Assembly: GCA_023666125.1 (NCBI GenBank)
Contig: JAMPCN010000010.1
Location: forward strand, 1-46,928
Reading direction: 5' to 3'
Length of the DNA: 46,928 nucleotides
Source of the DNA: Bacillus sp. (in: firmicutes)
GTDB lineage: Bacteria > Bacillota > Clostridia > Lachnospirales > Lachnospiraceae
Shown here: piece by piece, positions 1 through 7,811 of the stretch
Numbering within the stretch: the stretch's first letter is position 1
How the letters are laid out: the number at the start of each line of letters is the position of its first letter
Notes under the pieces: generated by a model
Told to the model about the DNA's origin: nothing
The model's input: only the letters and a program-made list of their open reading frames with translations
Databases searched by the model: none
Position numbers and translations under genes: made by a program

Positions 1-52
1 CTATGACCCTCTGCTTGTAAGGCAGATGCTCTCCCAGCTGAGCTAAGATCCC
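1..52 (-). tRNA. tRNA-Val (UAC), 3' part cut by window edge
   Basis: On the minus strand the sequence starts GGGATCTTAGCTCAGCTGGG, a typical acceptor and D-arm. An anticodon stem follows with loop CTTACAA, so the anticodon is TAC (valine). The T-arm and 3' acceptor strand lie outside the window. A good promoter lies just upstream. Confidence 0.93.
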
Positions 53-102
53 ATTCAATAACAGATTGTCTACAGTTTCCCGTTTTCACAACCCGCTTTG
101 CT

Positions 103-132
103 AGTATACAATTTATTCCCCTGTCTTGTCAA
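103..132 (-). promoter_or_regulatory. Sigma-A-type promoter for the tRNA-Val unit
   Basis: On the minus strand TTGACA (127-132) and TATACT (103-108) are separated by 18 nt, about 50 nt upstream of the tRNA. The -35 is perfect and the -10 matches 5 of 6. It separates the tRNA unit from the HNH gene that ends at 175. No strong terminator is visible between them. Confidence 0.8.
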
Positions 133-174
133 GAGGTTTCTCGCGTTTTTTTCTAAATTACCAAAGCAGGCGCA

Positions 175-1326
175 CTAAATAGTCTTCACCTCTCGCCCTT
201 TCTGTGTCAGATTAGAATAAAATGCCCTAAACTGCACACTATCCTTTTGGCACATCCATTCCCGATAGCGCGTCTCTACATAACATGCCGGTTTTTTCAT
301 GATATTTCTTTGCTTTTTCTGCCAATCAGCATTCATCTTCTGATAAAGCGCCTCTTCTTCCAATACAGCTTCATCGTATAAATCCGGCTCTTCAAACTCC
401 TCTGCCAGGTTTTGGTAATAGCATTCCAACATCTCTGACCAACGTTCTTGCAGCTCGAAGAAATAGTCAAACGTCTTTATCTTATCTTCTATAAAATCTT
501 CTCCCGGGTCAGCCGGTGCAAAAAAGAGGCTGTCATGCCCACTTTCATACTTGAAGTTAATTTTTACTTTATCCCTGACCGTGTCCACATAGGGAAGAAA
601 TATGTGCCGGATATCCGCATTACGTCTATCATCCGTATGTTTTTTCTCTTTTTTATAAACCTGATTGCATGATTTACAGGAAAAATAAAGATTATCGGGG
701 TGCAGTGCCAGACAGGGAATGAAAGCCTTAGGGAAATAATGTTCCACGTCATGTTCTTTCTTTGCATTTGCAGCCTGCAATAAACAAACCGGGCAGATAT
801 GTTGAAGCTGTTTATTTTCTACATCAAAATATCTTTCCACAAACTCCTTTCTTCCATAGGGTTTCTCGCTAAGTCCTTCTAAGGCAAAGCCGTTCTCCGA
901 ACGGAATCTCTCCTTATGAAAATAAAGAAAAAAGTTTTTGATTATCTGCTGCTCCATTTCGTCCAGTTCTATCGTCTGAAAGGAAAAGCTTACGGAAGTA
1001 TCTTTTGCAAATTCCATATCATGCCTAACCGCATCATAAATCCTTTGCCTTTGCAGTTGTGGCATAGCCAAAAGGTCATCCACAGTCTTCTTCATTGCCG
1101 AACTGTTCCGGGCGTTATTACCATAAAATCCGTATATCCATGCACCATCCTTTTGGGATATGCCGAAAACAGATTCGTTCCTTTTTAAAAAATTTTTCCA
1201 TTCTTCCTCATCAAAGGAAGCGCTGCTTCCACTCAAAGAAGCCGCAAATGCAAAAACGGCGCACAGGCATTTACTGATATAAGCAAGGTCTTTTTCGTGA
1301 TTTTTACTATGAATATCCCAGAAAAT
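175..1326 (-). CDS. HNH endonuclease, PtuB-like, with probable ATT start
   Basis: Predicted DNA (or nucleic-acid) endonuclease and effector of the four-gene cassette. Counting from a TTG codon at 1236, two zinc-binding pairs are C148/C151 and C187/C190. Between them lie D163/H166 (motif DVEHYFPKAF) and N182, followed by N191 after the last Cys. This is the HNH/beta-beta-alpha-metal layout of TIGR02646/PtuB-type nucleases. Start choice: the frame is open upstream of TTG-1236, and no ribosome site precedes that codon. A GAGGTGAT Shine-Dalgarno overlaps the ATPase stop codon (1331-1333), and the codon 7 nt from its GAGG core is ATT (1324-1326). That start gives 383 aa; starting at TTG gives 353 aa. 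The gene is last in the operon M-S-ATPase-HNH. The domain call is firm; the start and the partnership with the M/S genes are inferred. Confidence 0.8.
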   Translation of the reverse strand: MFWDIHSKNHEKDLAYISKCLCAVFAFAASLSGSSASFDEEEWKNFLKRNESVFGISQKDGAWIYGFYGNNARNSSAMKKTVDDLLAMPQLQRQRIYDAVRHDMEFAKDTSVSFSFQTIELDEMEQQIIKNFFLYFHKERFRSENGFALEGLSEKPYGRKEFVERYFDVENKQLQHICPVCLLQAANAKKEHDVEHYFPKAFIPCLALHPDNLYFSCKSCNQVYKKEKKHTDDRRNADIRHIFLPYVDTVRDKVKINFKYESGHDSLFFAPADPGEDFIEDKIKTFDYFFELQERWSEMLECYYQNLAEEFEEPDLYDEAVLEEEALYQKMNADWQKKQRNIMKKPACYVETRYREWMCQKDSVQFRAFYSNLTQKGREVKTI

Positions 1327-1330
1327 AATA

Positions 1331-2932
1331 TCACCTCATTTCAACGTCTGCCAGAGAATAATATGCCTCATACATCTGAAACCGTTGATATCCCGGACCT
1401 AATTTACTAATATTTTCCCTGATTTTTTCCAAATCAATTTCTTTTGTCTCTTCCATCCTGTTCACTTCTTCTATCATTTCATTCACAGAATCGGCAGCAT
1501 ATTTGCCTATAGCATTTGTCTTAAAAATATGTTTGGAAATCTCATCCCTTTGGGCGGCAAAGGTTGAAATATCAATATCCTCTACCGTAACTTGACCATC
1601 ATCAGCATTGTCCAAGAGCGTAATCTGCCCATACATGGCATCCGTCAACAGTAAAGTGGAATGCGTCGCAATTAAAAACGCATTTTTCGTGTTTTCGTTG
1701 AGTTCGTATATAATATGAATAAAATCCCTGTTCCAATCGTCATTAAAATGCACGTCCGGCTCATCATATAAAAAGAGCATATTGTCTCCGCAATGGCTTT
1801 GCGCCAGCAAAATCAGACCGGTTCTTGCCAGCCACATCAATTCGCCATCACTTAAATCCTTTGTTCTGAACAACCCTTTTTGCTCACTGTTTCTGTAAAA
1901 AAAGTGAACGTCTTTTATAATGCCCTCTCTGTATGCAGTCAAAAGCACGGATATCAAATGCAGGGCATTTCCGTCAAAAAATTTCTGCAATCCCGGGTGG
2001 TAAAAAGACCTTTCATCCGTTTTGTCATATTGACTATACAAAAATACTGCCACGGATTCCGCCGGCTGGTTTTCATCCGCCATTTCCTCAGTGACAGATG
2101 TTTTATCAATCACCCAGGAATCGGTTCCGGCATCTTTCTTACGGCTCTCTTCCAACAGCCGCCGCAGTAAATCAATCTGTGGTATATCGGCAGTGCGTTC
2201 CATCAGTTCTTCATTTACCTGAAAAGAAAATGCGGCCGGGAGCAGGCCTGTATGCAGACGCTTCACCAGCATCTCCCGCAGTTTCCAATACTTCGCCAAA
2301 TTCTGCCCGTCATCATCGCTTTGCATATCCATGGGAATCACCGCAAAAAGTACAGGCAAAATGATTTTGGACGATATGGCATCCAGATACAGCATCCGTG
2401 GGTTAATAATAAGCTGCTCATAATAACGGCGCATCTCTTCTATGGCTTCAAGATTCCTGTCCGCTTCTTTCTGCATGGCAATGTCATAAAAATCACTAGC
2501 AAGAGCATCTCTCGGAGACGAAATCAATATCGCTTCCATGGAATTATTTGCACCGGAACAATAGGAAATAATCCGGCTGGGAAGATACTCATTCGGAACC
2601 GCAGAATATTTCGATACTTTCCCCTTTTGTTCCACCCGGACATAAAGTTTACGCCGCCTGCCTGATTCATCATGGTAATCCGGCGCCTGCGGCTTTATAA
2701 AAACCCTTACGCCGTCCGGCATACTATACCAGATTTCAAAATAAAAACCGGGAAGTTCTTCCTGCATAATCCGGGTAAAAATCAAGCCTACGGCTTCCAG
2801 TATCCGCGATTTTCCCGAACCGTTGCGCCCTACAAAGAAATTAACCGCCACCGGCGCGGATTGTTCATCAAAATGAATCTTAAGCTCTTTTATGCCTTTA
2901 TAACCATCCAGATACAAATATTCCAGTTTCAT
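1331..2932 (-). CDS. AAA/ABC-type ATPase, PtuA/OLD-like (AAA_15/AAA_21 family)
   Basis: A 533-aa ATPase of the SMC/OLD-like class. Walker A is G35RNGSGKS42, the ABC-like signature is LSDGE (360-364), Walker B is LFLYDEPD (387-394) and the switch histidine is in ATHST (about 423-427). There is no TOPRIM domain and no long coiled coil, so it is neither a full OLD nuclease nor Rad50. Pairing such an ATPase with an HNH nuclease in the next gene is the hallmark of Septu (PtuA-PtuB) and of the effectors of some retrons. It starts with ATG 20 nt after the S gene stop, and its stop overlaps the ribosome site of the HNH gene. The likely role is nucleotide-gated control of the HNH nuclease. ATPase identity is firm; the subfamily is probable. 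Confidence 0.85.
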   Translation of the reverse strand: MKLEYLYLDGYKGIKELKIHFDEQSAPVAVNFFVGRNGSGKSRILEAVGLIFTRIMQEELPGFYFEIWYSMPDGVRVFIKPQAPDYHDESGRRRKLYVRVEQKGKVSKYSAVPNEYLPSRIISYCSGANNSMEAILISSPRDALASDFYDIAMQKEADRNLEAIEEMRRYYEQLIINPRMLYLDAISSKIILPVLFAVIPMDMQSDDDGQNLAKYWKLREMLVKRLHTGLLPAAFSFQVNEELMERTADIPQIDLLRRLLEESRKKDAGTDSWVIDKTSVTEEMADENQPAESVAVFLYSQYDKTDERSFYHPGLQKFFDGNALHLISVLLTAYREGIIKDVHFFYRNSEQKGLFRTKDLSDGELMWLARTGLILLAQSHCGDNMLFLYDEPDVHFNDDWNRDFIHIIYELNENTKNAFLIATHSTLLLTDAMYGQITLLDNADDGQVTVEDIDISTFAAQRDEISKHIFKTNAIGKYAADSVNEMIEEVNRMEETKEIDLEKIRENISKLGPGYQRFQMYEAYYSLADVEMR

Positions 2933-2951
2933 CCTCGTCCACGTCTTTCTC

Positions 2952-4469
2952 TTATTCTTTCATCTTGGCTGCAACAGCCTTGTATTTCTGAATTGTCACG
3001 GCATTTCCGCGCAAATCCGTAATTTCATTTTCTCCAAGAAATAATTTTTCAGGAATCGTCTTTTCCAAAAATCCTAAGCCCTCCAATATCTTCACTGCCG
3101 CAATGGCATCCTGTATGGAATATCCCGCGCATACCGCCTTATTTTCTGTTTTTAAGTTCTTTAATACCTCATGGATGGGCATGGAAATTTTTTCCTCTTC
3201 CAGATACTTACACAACATTTCTTTTTGAAAATCGGACAGCAATTTGATGATTTCTCTTTGTCCGCCCTGAAATACCGCGTCCGGATTAATCACTTTTTTG
3301 GCTGCCGCATCACTTTCTATTTCTACTGTTTTTGCGCCATAATGCCATAGGATAAAATCTTCGTCGGGTTCTTCAAACCCTCTGTCTGTCCGGTACTTTT
3401 TCGATAACCGGGCCGTCAGGGCGGCCGTCAGCAATGCCTGATAAAACTTCTGTTCCTTTTTTTCAATTCTTTTTACCTCATCCTGAATGGTAAATAGTTT
3501 GTGCAGGATACCCGTAAGTTCATCCTGTATTCCCCAAAACGCCGCCGGAATCTCCATATCGGCTGCTCTATAGGCCTTTAACGGCTCACTGTGAAACCCC
3601 AGATATTTGGAAGCAAAACGCAGCCATCCCAGCAAAACCTCCGGCTGCAGCCTGGCGGGATTTACTCTGACGCGTAACAGGCTTCCGGTAAACGCCGCAG
3701 CCGCCTCAATATCTGTTTTTTTCGTTATCAACAGATAATTTTCATCCTTTTTTGACGGATGTTGCCTGATTACAATATCTCCCGGCTGCAAAAGCATCCG
3801 TTCCGTGAAAGCGTCTTTTCTTCTGTGGGCTGCTGGTATGAACGTAATAGATTCCGCCAGGCACTCTCGCAGTGTATAGCTTCTGTTTCCGCCGTGGAAA
3901 GCTTCCCGCTTTCTTTCCATAATGCTATCCAATATCCGCTCTGTCCCCTGATAGGCATGACACTGCTTTTTAACCATGTCCTCCGCTCTTTTCATGATAT
4001 GGACGATATATCTTTGTTCTTCCATACGCGGAAACAAAATATATGTATTTTCCAGTCTCGTTTTCGTCAGATTGGGGATGGTGACCGTATTGGCCATCCT
4101 CTCCAGCCACGGTCTGTAAAACTGAAAATAATAATAAGCATATTCCGCCAAAACCATATCTTCTCTAAAAACCATGGCCTGAACCGCCTGATTGACCATC
4201 AATGGCACTCTTGCGATGGAAACCTTTCCTATCGTGCCGGAAACAGACAAAAGCACAGCGCCTTTGGGAACCTCCCGTCCAATCCGGTCGGCGCCTTCTT
4301 CCGTTAAGCAATTTTCCGTTTCCCGTAAATCCCGGTCGTTTAAATCGCTGACCTTGACCCATGGCACGCCCGCCTTTTCCGCATAATATTCTTTGCGCGT
4401 ACGGTTAGGAGTAGCGCCCTTTATCCAGTCAACCACCACGTCTTTTAATAATTTTCTCTGCCAGTTCAT
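2952..4469 (-). CDS. Type I restriction-modification specificity protein (HsdS-like) with extra C-terminal domain
   Basis: A 505-aa DNA-sequence recognition subunit. The first target-recognition domain (about 1-150) carries the usual signature: GATPNR (18-23), VPWVKVSDL (35-43), VLLSVSGTIGKVSIA (72-86) and MVNQAVQAM (91-99). The first spacer helix is about 150-190. A second, more divergent recognition domain is about 195-335, and a second helix runs 315-360, ending QALLTAALTARLSKKYR. Typical HsdS proteins stop near here. This one continues for about 145 residues (361-505) with an acidic linker and an alpha-rich region that may be winged-helix-like. Its ATG overlaps the methylase stop (ATGA, 4466-4469), so the two are translationally coupled. 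The added domain could contact the ATPase or HNH protein (inference). Confidence 0.88.
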   Translation of the reverse strand: MNWQRKLLKDVVVDWIKGATPNRTRKEYYAEKAGVPWVKVSDLNDRDLRETENCLTEEGADRIGREVPKGAVLLSVSGTIGKVSIARVPLMVNQAVQAMVFREDMVLAEYAYYYFQFYRPWLERMANTVTIPNLTKTRLENTYILFPRMEEQRYIVHIMKRAEDMVKKQCHAYQGTERILDSIMERKREAFHGGNRSYTLRECLAESITFIPAAHRRKDAFTERMLLQPGDIVIRQHPSKKDENYLLITKKTDIEAAAAFTGSLLRVRVNPARLQPEVLLGWLRFASKYLGFHSEPLKAYRAADMEIPAAFWGIQDELTGILHKLFTIQDEVKRIEKKEQKFYQALLTAALTARLSKKYRTDRGFEEPDEDFILWHYGAKTVEIESDAAAKKVINPDAVFQGGQREIIKLLSDFQKEMLCKYLEEEKISMPIHEVLKNLKTENKAVCAGYSIQDAIAAVKILEGLGFLEKTIPEKLFLGENEITDLRGNAVTIQKYKAVAAKMKE

Positions 4470-5878
4470 TGTATATTTTCGACCTCCTCAAGGAGACTTT
4501 CCATATCTCTTAGAACTTCATCCTGCTCTTTTAGCATCTGCATAAGTAACTCTGCCGGGTCTTCAAATTCCAGTTCCCGCATGGAAGATGGCCTATAGTG
4601 TTCGGAAAGAAGATTATATCCTGCATCCCGAATGGTATCAATATCAACGACCCATTCGGCATCCGGCTCTCTGTTTTTCCATCCGTCGGTATCGTCATCT
4701 TCTTTCTGCGCCATCTGATAAAATGTTACTTTCTTTGTCTGCCCATGCGCCATCCCGCTGCCATTTTCCGCCCGGTTACTAACGATTAGCGCGCTTGCTC
4801 TAACCGCTGTCTGCGGATAAAACGTTTTTTCCGGCAGCGCTATCACTTCTTCCAGACAGTAAGCGTCCAGCATCCATTCACGCACCGCCATATAATCCCG
4901 TTTCATGGAAAATAAAAAGCTGTCCGGCGTTATGATAACAGCATGTCCTCCCGGTGCAAGCGACTGTAAAATACGCACGATAAATAAGCTGTATTGACTT
5001 TTTATCTCTCCCGATTCATTTGAAAAAAGCGGCAGATATATATTCTGCGGTATGACGTTATTATTAAAGCCAGGATTTGCCAGTACAATGTCATACTGGC
5101 TTTCCGCTTGTTGCTCCGCAAATTCTCCCTCATACGTTTTTATCTCCATATCCGAAAGAATTGCCAATATCTGCGCAGATATCCGAAATATCTGGTTATT
5201 TTCAAATCCATAAAAAGAAGCGTTTGGATAATACTTTTTCGCCATTATCAGCATATTGCCCGTACCATACTGCGGGTCCAAAACCGCTGCCGGCCGTTTA
5301 CTATGCTCGGATTCCGTTTTTGCATATAACCGTTCCATAAGCCGCTCCACAATCCTATCCGGCACAAAAAATCTCCCCGAAGCCGACTTACCGCTGCTAA
5401 TACACAGACTATGGATATTGTAGACTGCATGATAAACCGCGGACATATCATCAGACTGTTTCCGCAGCAAAATCAAATCTTTAATGACAAGCAGTATCTG
5501 GCGCAGTACGGAATGCCTTTTAATGGAAAAGGAAAAATCGGCAAAAACGGAAAATCTGTTATTTACCCCTACAACATTTTCTTGAAAGGTTGAATGCCAA
5601 AAGCCAATCAGAAAGTCGATTTCCTTTGCCGGTAATTCTGATGACTCATCTTCTTTCAAACGGACTTTTCTCTTATACGCATGAATCCTGCCATCTTCCA
5701 TCATGTCGTCCGTAAGATATCCCTCATTAGACAGTCTGCATAACAGCAAATACCCAAATTCATTAAAAAGCGTCCGTAAATCCTCAGAGTACTCCATGCG
5801 GTAAAAATCCATGGCAATTTTAAATTTGTTTACTATCTGCTGCGTAAGCTCCACCCGTAAAGCGCTTTCCATATTCAT
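4466..5878 (-). CDS. Type I N6-adenine DNA methyltransferase (HsdM-like) with atypical SAM and catalytic motifs
   Basis: A 470-aa protein with an N-terminal helical region (about 1-160), the HsdM-like entry segment GRFFVPDRIVERL (168-180) and a Rossmann methylase domain. Motif I is D201PQYGTG207 (families usually have DPxCGTG/DPxxGSG). Motif IV is N268PGF271 instead of the near-universal NPPF/NPPY. The second Pro is replaced by Gly in the catalytic loop, so activity may be reduced or lost. Downstream VIITPDSFLF and the LPEKTFYPQT segment are typical of HsdM. The gene starts 28 nt after argS with an AAAGG ribosome site, is coupled to the S gene by ATGA, and has no promoter of its own in the short gap. 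Assignment to the HsdM family is firm; catalytic status is open. Confidence 0.88.
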   Translation of the reverse strand: MNMESALRVELTQQIVNKFKIAMDFYRMEYSEDLRTLFNEFGYLLLCRLSNEGYLTDDMMEDGRIHAYKRKVRLKEDESSELPAKEIDFLIGFWHSTFQENVVGVNNRFSVFADFSFSIKRHSVLRQILLVIKDLILLRKQSDDMSAVYHAVYNIHSLCISSGKSASGRFFVPDRIVERLMERLYAKTESEHSKRPAAVLDPQYGTGNMLIMAKKYYPNASFYGFENNQIFRISAQILAILSDMEIKTYEGEFAEQQAESQYDIVLANPGFNNNVIPQNIYLPLFSNESGEIKSQYSLFIVRILQSLAPGGHAVIITPDSFLFSMKRDYMAVREWMLDAYCLEEVIALPEKTFYPQTAVRASALIVSNRAENGSGMAHGQTKKVTFYQMAQKEDDDTDGWKNREPDAEWVVDIDTIRDAGYNLLSEHYRPSSMRELEFEDPAELLMQMLKEQDEVLRDMESLLEEVENIQ

Positions 5879-5906
5879 ACCATGCCTTTCTTTCTAATCC
5901 CTCATC

Positions 5907-7742
5907 CTACATCCTATCCGGCGCCGAAAATCCCAACAAATCAATACATGTTTCCAGCACATCTCTTGTCAACATCAGTAATGATATCCAACCGTCCTGT
6001 TTTGCTTTATCTTCTTCCGTCAAAATTTTAGTTTCATGGTAGAAATGGTTGAAAGCATTCGCCAAATCATAAATATAAGCGCAGACTTTATGCGGTGCAG
6101 CTTCCTCATAAGCGCTTTCTATCATCGCATTAAACCCTGTAATTTCAAGCATTAACGCCTTTTCCGACTCACTTTCCGCCGCCCGCAGCGCACTCGGTTC
6201 CAAATTGCTGTCATCATTTAATATGTCGACATTGCTGCCTGCCGCAGAGTCCGTTGCCATAGAGGCATCCGCACTGCCGGTCTGTTGCGCATATTTATGC
6301 AGAATCGACTTAATCCTGACAATGGTATACAAAATATACGGTCCGGTATCTCCCTCAAAAGAAGTAAACCTGTCAATATCAAAAATGTAGTCTTTCAACG
6401 CCTGATTGGACAAATCTCCGTATTTGACCGCAGAAAGAGCGACTATGCCTGAAATCTCTTTCGCTTCCGTTTCACTCATGGATTTATTATCTATAATCTT
6501 ACGGTACATCTCTTCATTAATATCACGAAGCAGATGTTCCAGACGCATCACGCCGCCATCCCTTGTTTTAAAAGGCTTGCCGTCTTTCCCGTTCATGGTT
6601 CCGATTCCAATATGAAGCAGTTCTGTCTCCGGTTTTACCAAGCCGGTTTTCCTTGCGCACCGGAATACCTGTTCAAAGTACAATGCCTGCCGTTTATCTG
6701 TCAGATAAATCAGTTTGTCCGGGTGATACTTATTCATACGGTCCATAATCGTTGCCAAATCCGTTGTGTTGTACAAAGAAGCGCCGTCTGATTTTAAAAT
6801 CATGCAGGGCGGTACTTCTTTCGTATCCGTCTCCTCTTTGACATCTACTACCAGCGCACCATCGCTTTCATGTGCATAACCGCCTTTTTTCATCTCTTCA
6901 ACCATACCCGGAATCAATTCCTGAACATCAGACTCCCCTTTCCAAAGGTCAAACTCCACATTCAGGTTTCCATAGTTTTTCTTCAAGTCCTCTATTGACA
7001 CATTCATAATATGCTGCCAAAGCGCTCTGAATCCAGGTACGCCGTTCTGGAGCTTATATGTCGCTTCCATTGCCTGCGCTTTATACTGCGCATCCTCTTT
7101 GGATTTTGCGCTTGCCGTCGGATAGATTTCCTCTAATTCCGATATGGTAAAAGGCGCTTCTTTCGGGTACTCTCCCTTATAACTTTCATCAAAATAGACA
7201 AGTTCCGGTTGTCGTTTTTTTAATTCCGTGATAACAAGCCCCATCTGTAAGCCCCAATCTCCCAGATGAACGTCTCCGATAACATTATGCCCTGCATAGC
7301 GGCAAATGCGCTTGATGCTCTCACCGATAATCGCCGGACGCAGATGTCCTACATGAAGCGGCTTTGCAACATTGGCGCCGCCGTAATCCACAATAATCAT
7401 CTTTGGGTTCTCAGGCATCTGTAAGCCGAACTTTTCACTTTGGCACATTTCCTGTAAATATTCTTTTATAAACTTCTCCGTTACTTTCAAATTTAAAAAT
7501 CCGGGCATAACCGCTTCCACCTGCGAAAACACCTTGCTATCCTGTAATTTTTCCGCTACTTCATTCGCTATCGCAATCGGGGCTTTATGATACTGCTTCG
7601 CGCCCGCCATGGCGCCGTTACACTGGTATTCGCACAAATCCGGTCTGTTGGAAAGCGTCACTTTTCCCAAATCCGCCTGATAGCCCGCCGCCTCAAATGC
7701 CTTTTTCATTTCTTCTGAAATCAAATCCAAAAATTTTTCCAT
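5907..7742 (-). CDS. argS: Arginyl-tRNA synthetase
   Basis: Cytoplasmic enzyme charging tRNA-Arg (611 aa from this start). The class I HIGH motif appears as HVGH in the segment KPLHVGHLRPAIIGES. The region GTMNGKDGKPFKTRDGG takes the place of a canonical KMSKS, as in many bacterial ArgRS. The C-terminal DALR anticodon-binding domain ends LLGFSAPDRM. A Ser/Ala/Asp-rich stretch (around SADASMATDSAAGSN) interrupts the start of the anticodon-binding region and looks like a flexible insertion. An in-frame ATG four codons upstream (7754) lies almost on top of the AAAGG ribosome site. The MEKFLDLI start is preferred by homology. It lies downstream of queH and immediately upstream of the methylase gene. 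Confidence 0.95.
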   Translation of the reverse strand: MEKFLDLISEEMKKAFEAAGYQADLGKVTLSNRPDLCEYQCNGAMAGAKQYHKAPIAIANEVAEKLQDSKVFSQVEAVMPGFLNLKVTEKFIKEYLQEMCQSEKFGLQMPENPKMIIVDYGGANVAKPLHVGHLRPAIIGESIKRICRYAGHNVIGDVHLGDWGLQMGLVITELKKRQPELVYFDESYKGEYPKEAPFTISELEEIYPTASAKSKEDAQYKAQAMEATYKLQNGVPGFRALWQHIMNVSIEDLKKNYGNLNVEFDLWKGESDVQELIPGMVEEMKKGGYAHESDGALVVDVKEETDTKEVPPCMILKSDGASLYNTTDLATIMDRMNKYHPDKLIYLTDKRQALYFEQVFRCARKTGLVKPETELLHIGIGTMNGKDGKPFKTRDGGVMRLEHLLRDINEEMYRKIIDNKSMSETEAKEISGIVALSAVKYGDLSNQALKDYIFDIDRFTSFEGDTGPYILYTIVRIKSILHKYAQQTGSADASMATDSAAGSNVDILNDDSNLEPSALRAAESESEKALMLEITGFNAMIESAYEEAAPHKVCAYIYDLANAFNHFYHETKILTEEDKAKQDGWISLLMLTRDVLETCIDLLGFSAPDRM

Positions 7743-7811
7743 TTTAATAACCATACCTTTCTTGCAATCTTCCGCTGCCCATGGATGACAGAGCTTTTCT
7801 TTCTGCTGTAT

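Noticed and set aside
3759-4307. Plus-strand 182-codon frame
   Set aside because: Antisense to the HsdS-like gene, whose recognition-domain signatures are clear.
175-5878. Ordinary type I restriction-modification locus
   Set aside because: No HsdR-like helicase/nuclease is present on either side (argS and a tRNA gene bound the cassette). The two other genes are an ATPase and an HNH nuclease. An hsdR elsewhere in the genome cannot be excluded.
175-5878. BREX, DISARM or retron-Septu system
   Set aside because: No PglZ, BrxC, DrmA/B or helicase is seen, and no reverse transcriptase or msr/msd-like region lies near the ATPase-HNH pair.
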